Of a DNA stretch of 64,000 nt, positions 45,760 to 56,164 are shown one piece after another. This stretch comes from Thraustochytrium sp. TN22 (lineage: Eukaryota > Sar > Bigyra > Thraustochytrida > Thraustochytriidae): positions 62,001 to 126,000 of the forward strand of contig JABLUY010000041.1 in assembly GCA_013306675.1 (NCBI GenBank), written 5' to 3'. The notes under the pieces are model-generated. The model made no database searches. It saw only the letters and a program-made list of their open reading frames with translations, and was not told where the DNA came from. Made by a program: the position numbers and the translations under genes. Position 1 is the stretch's first letter. Every line of letters starts with the position of its first letter.

Positions 45760-48700
45760 ATGGCGGGCGTGGGCGCGGGCGGCGTGCGTGGGCGGCGCGT
45801 GTCGGACGAGGAGGTCGCGGTGCGCGCGCGGGGGCGCGCGGCCGCGGCCGGCGGCGACGGCGGCGCGGCGCCCCACGGGCCCAACGTCGCCGCGGGCTTT
45901 GATGGGGGCAGCGGCGGCGCTTCGCGCGCGACGCGCGGGCCCGCGGCGGCGGCGGCCGGGGAGGTCGCCGCGGCAGCGGCCAGAGCGGAGGCAGCAGCGG
46001 CGGCGACGCGGGACCCGGCGCAGGGGCGGAGGGCCGCCGTGCGCCGCATCCGGTCCGCCAAAGCGCAGGCAAACGCTCTGGAGGCGCGGCGGTTGCGCGC
46101 GCGCGAGGAGAAAGCACGCGCCGCGCGCGCCGCGCGCGAGGAGAAGGAGGCTGCCACGCGCGCGCGCGCAGACGCTGCTCTCCGGCGGACCCAGGCCGAA
46201 GCCCACCGCGCTCGCGTGGAAACGGCAGAGGCCGAGGCGCGCCGCGCGCGACTCCTCGGCGCGCAGCACGACACTGTCCGCAGGCTCAACGCGCCGGCGG
46301 CGCAGGCGCGGCAGACCATGCAACAGCAGCATCAGCAGCAACAACAGCAGCAACAGCAACAGCAACAGCGCCGCCATGCCGCAGCACTTCACCAGCAGCA
46401 CCAGCTTCGTAAGCCCTCGGTGCCGCGCGTCGCGCGACCTGGCCGTGGCGTCAGGCGCGCTCCGCAGCACGAGCACCGGCCCGTGCTGCAAAGCAAGCCG
46501 CCCCTACCGGCGGCGGCTCGCATCCCGGCGCCCGCGCCCGTCGAGCGCCACGAGGACCGCGTCGTTGGCACCCACGCGCAAAAGGCCGTTTCCGAGGAGG
46601 AGCGCCGCGAGCTGCTCTCCTTCATGCGCCGCCAGCGGGCCAAGCGCAAGCAGGAGGAGCAGCGAGAGCAGCTGCGCCGCGACGAGGAGAAGCGCCACCG
46701 CGTTGAGCAGCTGCGCGGCCTGCAGGAGCGCGCCGCGGCCAGCGCAAGTGCCGGCGCCGGCGCCAGCGCCGGTGCTGGCACCACCGCGCAGCGTGCGCAC
46801 CAGCGCAAAGAGCGCGTTCACGCTTCCAGCCCTGTCACGGCGCGCTCGCGCCTGCACTCGCGCTCGCACACACAGTCGCACTCGCACGTACACTCGCACG
46901 TACACTCGCTCTCACACGCGCGGAGCGGCGGTTTGCAGGGGCGCGCGCTCGGCCCGCGCTCCACCATGGCGCTCGACCACGAGGCCTTCATGATGGGCAG
47001 CCCTCGCGCCTTTCCGCACGCGGCCCCGGAGACGGATGAAGACGGCAATGGCGGGCCTGGCGCCTCCATGCACACCTCCATGGCGTCCTCCGAGACGGGC
47101 GATGCCAGCAGCGTCAGCAGCGGTCTCAGCCCTGCCACCATGAACGCTGTCCGCCGCGAGGCGCACAAGGTGGCTCGCGCCATGGTGGCGCAGGCTCAGG
47201 CCAAGCGCGCACTTCTCGCTGCGGGGCCCACCGAGGAAGACGAAGGCGACTCCGAGCAGGAAGACCAGCAGGAGACCGACCCTACAGTGCGCCTTGCACG
47301 CCTCAACGAGGCCGCCCAAATTGCGAGCGCGCGCCTTGACCTCCTGCAAGCCGGCCAAAACGCGAAACCACCCGCTCGGTTCGGCGAGGAAGGCAAGGAA
47401 GGCGAGGAGGACTCCAATGACTCCGACGAGGACTCCCATGACTCGGACGGGAACTCCGGCGACTCCGACGAGGATGTTGAGGATGGTTCCGGGAGTGCTC
47501 CGGCGGTCAATCTGAACGATGGGGCAGACCGCTTCGATGCGAACCTCCCCACGGAGCAGCAGGACCCCATCCCCAGGCTCGAGCGGGACGCTCAGCGTCT
47601 CATGGCGGAGATGCTGCGCGACGCGGTCGCGCGAGACCCCGCTCTTCGTGGTCGTGCTCACGTGCCGGGGACCGACACGCCAGGGAAGCTTCCCATCCCG
47701 CTTCACCCGCCTGTGCTCGCCAACCTGCGTATGGCTGCGGCAACACCGCGCGACGGGACCCACCGTATCCCGGTACCAGATGAACTCGAGCACTACGTCA
47801 AGAAGAAATCCTACGGCATTCTTGACCTGTATGTGGCGCGCAAGGCTGCTGCGCGACGCGCCGCAGCAAATGCTGAGGATGACGACGCAGAGGTCGACTC
47901 CAAGCGTGACGAGCTGGATCGTCTTGCGGCGAACGAGGACTCGGAGCACTACGATGACGACCTCGAGAGGGAGGACGATCTTGGGGCGTCTGTTGACAGC
48001 CACGACCATCACCTGGGCCGAGGATGGCCGGGGCGGACGGAGGACGTCGACGACGAGGGCGATGGCCTCGCACGTGCATCCGTGCAGTCCACGTCCAAGT
48101 GGGACGATGCGCTGCTTGAGGTTCCTGCGGAAGACGCCTGGCCCGTGCTCAACACGACTACGGCCCCGGCCCCGGCTCCGGCCCCGGCTCCGGCTCCGGC
48201 CCCGGCTCCGGCTCCGGCAAGCATTGAGGTCGAGGCGGCTGCGGAGGACGAGATCGACCTTGGCCTTCCTGCGTCGCCCTCAGCCCCGCCCACCCCGCTC
48301 TCGACGGTGGAGGCGCCGGGGGGGGCGCCGAACGCGGCCCACAACACGGAGAACCTGCGCGAGCTCTCGCCTGCCTCGCTGCGCCGCAAGCTCCTCGCGA
48401 ACGTGAATCTGCTCGAGTCGCTGGAGATGACCCACCAGCAGCTCAACGAGCTCGAGCACGCGCAGGCGCTCACTCTGGCGCAGCACGAGACGGCGTCGCT
48501 TGTACAGCAGTGGGACGAGGAGCGCCGGCACGCCGCCGAGGTTGCCAAGCTAGCCACCGTCCATCAGGCGAGCGCGGACCTCGTTGAGGCACGAACGGCC
48601 GAAATTCGCGAACACGTCAACGCCGAGGCGCAGGCGCAGATCCGCGCGGCTGAGGATCGCGCCAATGCCATGGCTGCTGCCGTGGCCGAGGCGCGCCGCC

Positions 48701-51700
48701 ATGAGTCTGCCGTGCAGACCGAGCCCAAGGCCGTGCACGAGGCGGCTTCCGAGGCCGTACCCGTGCCGCAGCGTGACGCTGCGGTCTCTGTCGCAGAGCG
48801 CACGCCCGACTTGGAAACGCATGCTACCTCGCCAATGCCACAGCAAGCTTCGCGCGCCACCTCGCCCGTTGGTCTCATGCATCGCGATGGCGAGCAGGAC
48901 CCGCAGCAGCAGACGCGGGAGCATGGGCGACAGCAGCAGCAGCAGGAGAAGGAGGAGGAGGAGGAGGAGGAGGAGGAGGAGGAGGAGGAGGAGCGCTACG
49001 ACACGGAGTTTAGCGCGAGTGGGTTTCTGGATGCTTCCAGCAGTCACGCGCCCAAAGCACTTGGCACCAGCGCCGCTGGTCGGCACTCAGAAGACGAGAT
49101 GGAAGACGAGGTTGAGGATGAAGTGGAAGATGAGATGGAGGATGTGATTGAAGATGAGGTCGATGATGAGGTCGAAGATGAGGTCGAAGATGAGGTCGAA
49201 GACGAGGCCGAAGATGAGGTCGAAGATGAGGCGGAAGATGACATTGAAGATCAAGTCGAGGAATACTCCAGGGATGACTTCAAAGACGAAATGTCTGCAG
49301 AGTCGGCGGAGTCGGTGCTGGACTCCGGCGAGCTGGATGCGCAGTCTCGCAATACGGAGTTTTTGAATGTACAGCTGCCGGTGGACGAGATGCGCGTCAT
49401 GCGCGAGGTGGTGCCGGACGAGTCGTTCCTGCGAGAGGAGAATGCCTCGGACGAGGACCGGCAGAGCATGGCGTCGGAGGGCTCGTTCCGTCTCTTCACC
49501 AAGAAGCTCCTCAAAACATACCGTGAGGATGCGGTGACGCGCCGCAAGCACGAGCAGGAGCTCCTTCGCATGCGGGAGCAGGCGCTGCGCGAGAAGACAC
49601 GGGAGCAGCTCAAGTGGCTGATCCATCAAAAGAAGCTCATGATCCAGTGGGTGCACGACAAGCGTAAGAAGGAGCTGGCTCAGCAGCAGCAGCAGCAGCA
49701 GCAGTTCATGCTGGCCGAGTCGGCGCACGAGCATGCGATGGTGGCAGGGTCTCCACCTTCGTCGTCGCCGCGTGCCAAGGACATTCGCATGCCGACGCCA
49801 CGCGAGATCGAGGCGAGTCTCGAGATGGAGCGGCGCAAGATCGAGACGGTGTTCAAGATGAACAAGGCAACGATTGAGAGCGAGCGCGCGGCGCTCAACG
49901 AACGCTTCTACAAGGAGGAACTGAACTACCGCACGCACAAGCGCAACCTGCGCCGGCTGTACCAGGAGACGCAGGCCCTGCGCGAGCGGCGCCACGAGGC
50001 GCATGCGCCGCTCTCGTCGCCGGAGCGAGACGCGGTCTTCTTCAAGGCGGCAACCTCGCTGCTTGGGGCGGCTGCTTCGCCCCTGTCGGACTCGCCGTCG
50101 CGGACACCCATCTCGCCGGGCATGCACCTGGACGAGGACCTCCGCGCCATGGCCTCGGCTCTCTCCAGCGCCGTCAAGGAGGTGGAGAAGTCCGGATCGG
50201 ACCGCGCCAGCGACTACGAGGAGGACTTTGAGTTCGCCAGTGAGCCGAGCCCGCGCGCCGCCGTGGTTGTCATCGCGGACGAGGTCGACGACGAGGAAGA
50301 AGTCGAGGAAGAGGTCGAGGAGGACCAGGAGGACCAGGAGATCGCCGAGGAAGTCAGCGGCGGCGACGACGAGGAGGAGAAGAACGAGGTCGCCCTGGAG
50401 GTAGACGACGACCTGACAGGCTCGGTACGCGCGGCCTCGCTTCAGGAGGACTTCTCCGCGGCCGACGACGCGGAGGATGCAGACATGGAGGTTGCCTCGG
50501 ATGAGGAGCTGCAGGAGCGCGAGACGGACGCCGGCACGCGCAGCCTGACGGCCTCAGTCCTGGCATCGGAGCTCGACGAGGATGCGCCTGCGCATGCGCA
50601 TGCGCACGCGGCCTCGGCCTCGGCCTCGGCGAGCGGCGGCGCGACAACCTCCTACGAGGAGACCTTTGAAGACGAAGTCGAGGATGCGCCTGAGGTGGTG
50701 GCGGTGTCCGCGACGCGCGGGTTGGAGCGGCCTGTTTCGCTGGCGTCGGCAGCGTCGGATGCCGAGCCGCAGTCCGCGACTCACGCCCTGCAGCAGAGCG
50801 TGGAGCTGCGCCAGGAGCGCATTTCGGCGCTGGAGGCAGCGCTCGCAGATAAGAAGGCGACCCTGGAGAAGCTACGCGAGAAGCAGACGCTTCGCACGAC
50901 CCACAAGGAGCAGCGCCTGGCGGAGCGCCAGCTGGAAAAGGCCATCGACGAGACAGACCGCGAGATCGCCGCCCTGGAGCAGGCACTGGCGGCGAGCGTA
51001 AGCAGCCTCTACTCGGAGGACTTCGGATCCGGTTCGGCCGTGTCGCCGCTCGTGCAGGACGCCGTGCCAGTGACGGATGACTGGGCGCAGCTGGATGAGC
51101 GTGCTGCGGCGGGTAGCAGCAACTCGGGCGGCGATGGGGACGATGATGGCTTCGACGAATCTTCGGTCGCGCTCCTGGAGGCTGACGCGCCTCCGGTGGC
51201 GGCGAGGGAGGCTGCTGCGGACAATGAGGACGCCCTGCTGCCCGAGGAGGACCGGGACGGAGGCGAGGACCCAGAGGTGGCCGGGATGATTGCGAATCTC
51301 GCAGCAGACTCCTTCGCGAGCGTGGAGGAGCAGGAGCAGGACCCGGGCGATGATGCGCTGCCCCGCGAGCGTGCTCCGAGCCGCGCGGGCGCGGCGGTGG
51401 TGGACCGCGGCGTCGGAACGCAGGATGACGATGAGGAGAGCGCGCGCGCCGCACAGCGCGCGCGCAAGGCGAAGATGGCGGACGACATCACGGCACTCCT
51501 GCTTCCCGAGTTGCTGCAGCAGGCCATGTCGGGCGAAAATGTCGCGCGCCCAGAGTCCGCGAGAGCGGACGAGCAGAATCCCGAGCTGATGCAGCGGGCC
51601 TCGTCGGGCAGCGTCGCGGCGCGCCCGGAGTCCGAAGAGGCGGGCGACCAGCAGCCCGAGACTCGGGACGAAGAAGAGGATGAGGACGAGGACGAGAATG

Positions 51701-52575
51701 ATGCTGCGATGGAGGTGGACGAGCTGGGAGAGGCGCCTGAGAGGGCGGGCCCACACGAAGTGCCGCCGGAGAGCGTGGGTTCGGAGCCGGAGCCGGACCA
51801 CGAGGAATTGGACATGGGCATGCCGATGGAGCAGGACGAGGAGGAGGGCTTCCTCGACTGGACGCCGTACACGGAGATTTATGTGCGGCGGCTCTTGGCG
51901 CTCGTGGAGGAGCGGGACGGGATGGCGATGCTGTCTGAGTGGAAGCAGGCGGCACGCATGCAGGGCTCCGGCGCGGGAGAACCGCTGGATGTGGAGCTGT
52001 ACCTGCACCTGGAGCGCCGGGACGACAACCCGGAGTACCTGCAGATCAACAACAAGATGGTGTTTGACCTGGTGAACAGCGCCTTGGAGGAGATTCTGCT
52101 CGGGAGGCGGCCTGGGGCGGATGCTCCTCCTGACGACGACTCGGCAATGGCTGCGTGGGCGCAGCTTCCGTTCCGGCAGGCGATGCGAGCGCAGGCGCCC
52201 GTGCCGCCCATGGCGGAGCTCACGGACCTCGTGCTGAAGCGGGTGCTGCGCTGGGACCGCCTCGAAGCAGGCCCCAGCGTAGTCCCAGTACTATTGAGCC
52301 GCGGCGGCGAGGGCGGCGCCGTGGCGGGTCTCGAGGCAGCCGGTCCGGGCGGGTACAGCCCGGGTCCGACGCTCTGGACCATGGACGTGTATGAGCGCAT
52401 GGAGCACGTGATTGCCTCGGACCTCATGGACCGAGACGAGGAGTGGGCGCAAAATGAGCGCGAGGAGTTTGACGTGATCGCCAAGGTGGCGGACATCATC
52501 CTCGATGACCTCGTCAAGGAGACGGCGCAGTATTGCGACTCGCTCTTCTCGGCCAGCGCTGCCGCCAAGGAGTGA
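45760..52575 (+). CDS. CEP350/TRM-like giant coiled-coil protein with C-terminal DUF4378-like domain
   Basis: A 2271-aa single-exon protein starting at the first in-frame ATG (MAGVGAGGVRGRRVSDEE). It is mostly charged coiled coil and disordered sequence. Features in order: Ala/Arg/Glu helix, polyQ near 190, His/Ser repeats (SHTQSHSHVHSHVHS), a coil (LRELSPASLRRKLLANVNLL then THQQLNELEHAQALTLAQHE), a Glu run, about 14 EDEVED units near residue 1115-1165, a basic coil (KTYREDAVTRRKHEQELLRM), repeated D/E-rich patches each with a YEEDFE or YEETFE motif, and a C-terminal domain of about 240 residues. In that domain VFDLVNSALEEIL, LVLKRVLRWDRL and VADIILDDLVKET match the DUF4378 pattern of plant TRM and animal CEP350 proteins, which recruit the FOP/TON1 centrosome-cortex machinery. 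The family call rests on this domain and the overall layout; it is not proven. Confidence 0.6.
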   Translation: MAGVGAGGVRGRRVSDEEVAVRARGRAAAAGGDGGAAPHGPNVAAGFDGGSGGASRATRGPAAAAAGEVAAAAARAEAAAAATRDPAQGRRAAVRRIRSAKAQANALEARRLRAREEKARAARAAREEKEAATRARADAALRRTQAEAHRARVETAEAEARRARLLGAQHDTVRRLNAPAAQARQTMQQQHQQQQQQQQQQQQRRHAAALHQQHQLRKPSVPRVARPGRGVRRAPQHEHRPVLQSKPPLPAAARIPAPAPVERHEDRVVGTHAQKAVSEEERRELLSFMRRQRAKRKQEEQREQLRRDEEKRHRVEQLRGLQERAAASASAGAGASAGAGTTAQRAHQRKERVHASSPVTARSRLHSRSHTQSHSHVHSHVHSLSHARSGGLQGRALGPRSTMALDHEAFMMGSPRAFPHAAPETDEDGNGGPGASMHTSMASSETGDASSVSSGLSPATMNAVRREAHKVARAMVAQAQAKRALLAAGPTEEDEGDSEQEDQQETDPTVRLARLNEAAQIASARLDLLQAGQNAKPPARFGEEGKEGEEDSNDSDEDSHDSDGNSGDSDEDVEDGSGSAPAVNLNDGADRFDANLPTEQQDPIPRLERDAQRLMAEMLRDAVARDPALRGRAHVPGTDTPGKLPIPLHPPVLANLRMAAATPRDGTHRIPVPDELEHYVKKKSYGILDLYVARKAAARRAAANAEDDDAEVDSKRDELDRLAANEDSEHYDDDLEREDDLGASVDSHDHHLGRGWPGRTEDVDDEGDGLARASVQSTSKWDDALLEVPAEDAWPVLNTTTAPAPAPAPAPAPAPAPAPASIEVEAAAEDEIDLGLPASPSAPPTPLSTVEAPGGAPNAAHNTENLRELSPASLRRKLLANVNLLESLEMTHQQLNELEHAQALTLAQHETASLVQQWDEERRHAAEVAKLATVHQASADLVEARTAEIREHVNAEAQAQIRAAEDRANAMAAAVAEARRHESAVQTEPKAVHEAASEAVPVPQRDAAVSVAERTPDLETHATSPMPQQASRATSPVGLMHRDGEQDPQQQTREHGRQQQQQEKEEEEEEEEEEEEEERYDTEFSASGFLDASSSHAPKALGTSAAGRHSEDEMEDEVEDEVEDEMEDVIEDEVDDEVEDEVEDEVEDEAEDEVEDEAEDDIEDQVEEYSRDDFKDEMSAESAESVLDSGELDAQSRNTEFLNVQLPVDEMRVMREVVPDESFLREENASDEDRQSMASEGSFRLFTKKLLKTYREDAVTRRKHEQELLRMREQALREKTREQLKWLIHQKKLMIQWVHDKRKKELAQQQQQQQQFMLAESAHEHAMVAGSPPSSSPRAKDIRMPTPREIEASLEMERRKIETVFKMNKATIESERAALNERFYKEELNYRTHKRNLRRLYQETQALRERRHEAHAPLSSPERDAVFFKAATSLLGAAASPLSDSPSRTPISPGMHLDEDLRAMASALSSAVKEVEKSGSDRASDYEEDFEFASEPSPRAAVVVIADEVDDEEEVEEEVEEDQEDQEIAEEVSGGDDEEEKNEVALEVDDDLTGSVRAASLQEDFSAADDAEDADMEVASDEELQERETDAGTRSLTASVLASELDEDAPAHAHAHAASASASASGGATTSYEETFEDEVEDAPEVVAVSATRGLERPVSLASAASDAEPQSATHALQQSVELRQERISALEAALADKKATLEKLREKQTLRTTHKEQRLAERQLEKAIDETDREIAALEQALAASVSSLYSEDFGSGSAVSPLVQDAVPVTDDWAQLDERAAAGSSNSGGDGDDDGFDESSVALLEADAPPVAAREAAADNEDALLPEEDRDGGEDPEVAGMIANLAADSFASVEEQEQDPGDDALPRERAPSRAGAAVVDRGVGTQDDDEESARAAQRARKAKMADDITALLLPELLQQAMSGENVARPESARADEQNPELMQRASSGSVAARPESEEAGDQQPETRDEEEDEDEDENDAAMEVDELGEAPERAGPHEVPPESVGSEPEPDHEELDMGMPMEQDEEEGFLDWTPYTEIYVRRLLALVEERDGMAMLSEWKQAARMQGSGAGEPLDVELYLHLERRDDNPEYLQINNKMVFDLVNSALEEILLGRRPGADAPPDDDSAMAAWAQLPFRQAMRAQAPVPPMAELTDLVLKRVLRWDRLEAGPSVVPVLLSRGGEGGAVAGLEAAGPGGYSPGPTLWTMDVYERMEHVIASDLMDRDEEWAQNEREEFDVIAKVADIILDDLVKETAQYCDSLFSASAAAKE

Positions 52576-52931
52576 AGAGTCGCGCGAACCGGCGAGCACC
52601 CAAAGCGAGCCCGGGGCCACAACATCGCACGCATGCACACGAGAGCCGGCGAGCGAGCTCTCCTGCAACACACGCGGTGGCCGGGCCGGGGAACACACAT
52701 AGGCCCCCCGTGCTTGCTTTCCTCTGCGCACCGGGCTCCAGGAGGTCGCTCTGGCTCTGTCTGACTGGTGCGGGGAGGGACCCCGCGTGCCGGACGTGGC
52801 GACACGAGTGACAAGGAGTGCGCTGCTTCTCTCAAGAGCCCCGCGTAGGCACCATGACCTTGGGAAAGGAACCCATGACTCAGATTTTATCCTTCTCTTT
52901 TTTCACAAATAGGTTGCGTCAAATAAGCCTC
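52576..52931. other. Convergent 3' intergenic region
   Basis: Spacer between the stops of the CEP350/TRM-like and ceramidase genes. A TTTTTTCACAAAT patch lies near 52898-52910. No gene. Confidence 0.55.
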
Positions 52932-53876
52932 TCAGACGATCTGCATGGGCTGCGCCCCCTCCGCCTCACGGCGCTGGTCAGCCACAAAGTTGCAGCAAAC
53001 GCCAATGAGCAGGTAGGCAGTGATGCCAATGAGAATGTGCCAACAGGCGTGGAGCTGCGGCTGGAAGCCAATCATCTCGCGCAAGGCCTGCATGTGCGAG
53101 CACGCGAGGCGGTCTGTGAGCCAGCACGCCCAGGCGGCCACGAAGAAGCGGAGCGCGAGCCCGAAGCGCGCCTTGGCCTTCGCGTTGCGCGAGCGCCGCA
53201 CCGCCTTGACGTGCACGTAGAGGCCGAGCGGCGCGCAGGCCAGCACGAGGACGTGCGAGACGATGGGCAATAGGAGCCCGAGCAGCGTGGAGAAGAGCAC
53301 GTAGCCGATGAAGACGGAAGGCAAAAAGGCTGCCTCCACGAGCAGCGGGTAACTTCCAGGCGGAAGTACAAAGAGCGCCGAGTACTGCACGATCCAGATG
53401 ATGCCCATCTCATCCATGATCTGGCCGAAGACGCTGAGCGTGGCGTGAAAGTACGTGGACCCCACACCAATGATGACAATGAGCGTTAGAATGACGGCCA
53501 TACTGCTGCGCAGCTCGGCCCACACCTTCGGGGGGACGAGCTCCGTCGCCCGAACGAGCGGCGCGACGAGCGCGATGGGGATGGACGAGAGCGAGTTCCA
53601 AAACTCCGCGATGTATGGGTGGACCTCATAGTTAATCTCTGCGGCGCGATGGCGTCAGTCTCTCGCTTCCTTATCCGACGCACGTCGGCCCGGGCCTTGG
53701 CAGGACCTACCGCACCAGTCGATCGGGCTGGAGTCGTAGCTGGCCAGCTCCTGGAGCTCCTCACTGCGTAGCACGACCACCAGGAGGCATGCCGCAACAA
53801 CGAACCAGCCGGCAAAGCTCACGCGTCGCAGCTCTCGGTCCACGAGGCGCTTGCGCGCCGACCCGGGCCGGTACAT
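52932..53876 (-). CDS. ACER: Alkaline ceramidase, two exons
   Basis: Multi-pass ER/Golgi membrane hydrolase that splits ceramide into sphingoid base and fatty acid. Exon 1 is 53711-53876 and exon 2 is 52932-53638, giving 290 aa. The 72-nt intron (53639-53710) reads G/GTAGGT...GCAG/AG, and splicing restores the hallmark PIDWCEINYEVHPYIAEFWN, of which DWCE and the FWN(S/T) block are diagnostic. Other hallmarks: GVGSTYFHATLSVFGQIMDE with the zinc/catalytic His and Asp, and the terminal WLTDRLACSHM then LHACWHILIGITAYL with the HxxxH pair. At least six hydrophobic segments follow the first one (AGWFVVAACLLVVVL). Start at MYRPGSARKR. Which ceramide chain lengths it prefers cannot be told. Confidence 0.93.
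53639..53710 (-). other. Ceramidase intron
   Basis: 72-nt GT-AG intron; the split glutamate codon of DWCE is restored exactly on splicing. Confidence 0.88.
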
Positions 53877-54265
53877 GGCGCTGCCCTGCCCGCCCGCCCT
53901 CTGGCTGCGCCGCGCTGGCCGGCAGGCTGTATCGACTCTGCGGCAAGGGCTGGCGCTGACTGTCCAGACGACACTCGTCTCTCTCGTCACACAGATTCTC
54001 ACTCACGGCTCGAGCCTCCTCCTCCGACTCGAAATCAGGCTGCGGCTCTGCCGACGCTGCTGACCGTCGGTGAACGAGCGCCGCGGCACAGGATGGTCTC
54101 TCCGCGGGACCGGGCGGAGGAACAACAAGGTGAGCGAGCAGTGATAGGGAAACATTGTAAAACTGAGGAGCAAGGTCAAAGCAAAGAGGAAAACAGAACT
54201 AAGAAGAAAGGAGCGGCTCGCGTGGTCGAACGCCTCGTCGCAGGGGATTTGCCACTTGATCGCGC
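53877..54265. other. Intergenic region between ceramidase and pirin genes
   Basis: It lies upstream of the ceramidase ATG and downstream of the pirin stop. The part near 54120-54215 is purine-rich (AACAGAACTAAGAAGAAAGG). No gene. Confidence 0.55.
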
Positions 54266-55087
54266 TCAGGCGAAGCGCGAGGAGCCGTCCTTCTTCATCT
54301 CGACGAGCAGCACGTGGGAGCCAGGGGCCTCGGCGTGGATGGTGAGCTGACGGTCGCCAAAGAGCTCGGCGGCGTCGTGCTGCGTGATCTCGGTCTTCTC
54401 GACGCCACCGTCGGGCGCCTCGGCGCTCACCGAGACGGTGCCCTCGACGCAGAGGAGGTAGGCCTGGCGGTCGTCGCGCAGGTGGAAGTCGAGCTCCCGG
54501 TCGGCGTCAAGCAGCGAGACGTAAATGTTGATGTCCTGGCAGATCTTGACGGGCGTGCGGAAGGAACCATCCGTGTCGGAGACGAGGTGCTGCCACTTGT
54601 TGGTGAGCGCGGCGGCGTCACCCTGGCTGGAGCCGTAGTTGACCGGGAGGTTCATGCGGCGCGGCATGAACCACATCTGGATGAAACGAACGGGCTCCTC
54701 GCCCTCGTTGAACTCGGAGTGCACGACGCCGCGACCGGCCGACATGAACTGCGTGCTGTGGCGGCCCAGGCTCTCCTCGTTGCCAGTGCTGTCGGAGTGA
54801 CTCAGCTGGCCCTGGACCACGTAGGTGACAATCTCCATGTTGGCATGCGGGTGCGCGCCAAAACCGCGCTTGGGCTGCACGAGGTCATCGTTCATGACGC
54901 GCATCTTGCCGAAGCGCGAGTTACGCGAGTTGTGGTACTCGGCGAAACTGAAGTGAAACCTGCTCTTGAGCCAGTTCTTGTTCGTCCACGCCGCCGCGTC
55001 GGGCGTGTTGGCCCGGTTGCCGAACATGTACGGCGACGGCTCCGACACGAAGAGCATGTCCTGCTCCACCTTGCGCACGTCCGCCAT
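54266..55087 (-). CDS. PIR: Pirin-family cupin protein
   Basis: A 273-aa bicupin from the ATG MADVRKVEQDMLF; the open frame upstream begins only at a GTG. The N-terminal cupin has the metal-binding set: GFGAHPHANMEIVTYVVQG with two His and a Glu position, LSHSDSTGNEES, then FMSAGRGVVHSEFNEG with the third His and Glu. The second half includes NIYVSLLDADRELDFHL and ends DRQLTIHAEAPGSHVLLVEM. Pirins bind iron; bacterial relatives act as quercetinase and the human protein is a redox-sensing nuclear cofactor. The family member's substrate or partner here is unknown. Length fits the family (about 230-300 aa). Confidence 0.93.
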   Translation of the reverse strand: MADVRKVEQDMLFVSEPSPYMFGNRANTPDAAAWTNKNWLKSRFHFSFAEYHNSRNSRFGKMRVMNDDLVQPKRGFGAHPHANMEIVTYVVQGQLSHSDSTGNEESLGRHSTQFMSAGRGVVHSEFNEGEEPVRFIQMWFMPRRMNLPVNYGSSQGDAAALTNKWQHLVSDTDGSFRTPVKICQDINIYVSLLDADRELDFHLRDDRQAYLLCVEGTVSVSAEAPDGGVEKTEITQHDAAELFGDRQLTIHAEAPGSHVLLVEMKKDGSSRFA

Positions 55088-56164
55088 CTTGCCGTTCGCT
55101 GCAGCTACGGTTAGCGCCGAGCACTGCGCGCCGCGCGCCAGCCGAACGCCCCCGCCCTCCTCAGCGCCCAGCGCCGCAGCCGCGAGCAGCACGCCGCCGC
55201 TCGCGCGTCGCGCTGCGGAGGCCGCGCCGCCGATCTTTCCTGCCCGACGGTGCCCGAGAGCGCGCCGCTGGCCTCGACCGCGAGCGAGGTGCCGCCCAGC
55301 CGCTGAGTGCAGGCCGTTTGCAGTTTGCTCGCGGCTCTGGGCCGGCCAGCCGCTGCGTCGTCTGCGAGTTGCTTCTGCGAGTCGTCTCGCGGCGTGGCGG
55401 CCTCCGCGGCCTCGGACGCCGGGCTGAGGGATTCCGACTAGGGCCCGTGCGCTATTTCGCCTACCCGCAGTGCCCCACTGTGTACTGCCACGCGCTGCTC
55501 CTTGTGGTGCTTTGGCCTGCCGTCTGCGGCGCTGGACAGCCAGCCTCAGTGAGGCTGCCTTGCTGCGCTGCGCAGTGCCGGGTACTGGCCTACCTGCGCC
55601 GTCAAGATGGGCCCAGGACCGAGGGCGTCGGCCTTCGCGCTAGCGAGCTAGCTAGCTGGAGCCGACTAGCAGGCTCTAGCTCTCTGTACTAAGTTAGCTA
55701 GGCCTGAGGCCGAGTGTGAGGATCCTTTCGGGAGCCTGGTCTGCGCGGCCTCATCAAAGGCCAAGCGAGGTCCAAGCGAGCGCCCGAGCGCGTGAGCGAG
55801 TCCGCTCCTCATCAGGCGCGTCCTGTCATCGCATACGCACCACGGACCACGGCGCAGCCTTTGAGCACATCATGATGAGGCCACATGAGCGTACGTACAT
55901 TGTTCTGACAGTGAGTAACATTCGAGGCTGGCACGCGCGTGCCATGCCACAGCAGCCAGCAGCCTGGACGGCGCAAAAGTCTCGTCAGGCTGTGGCAGAG
56001 GGTGTAGTACTTTCTGATCAAGCTCGAGACTTGGCACGCGCTCAGCTCTGCGCTCCGGCTGCGGCAGCGGCAGACCGTGATCTCCTGAGATCACTGGCTG
56101 CGCAGGAGCCGCGGCAGGCAGCGGAGACGCGCGCGCGCGACGTACGACCTCGCCCAGCTACACC
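55088..56164. other. Divergent intergenic region between pirin and GST-like genes
   Basis: GC-rich near the pirin start and more mixed after 55700. It carries GCTAGCGAGCTAGCTAGCTG at 55639-55658 and further CTAGC/AGCTAGG motifs to 55705. Two open frames (about 55318-55692 and 55716-56528) have no recognisable product. Confidence 0.5.
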
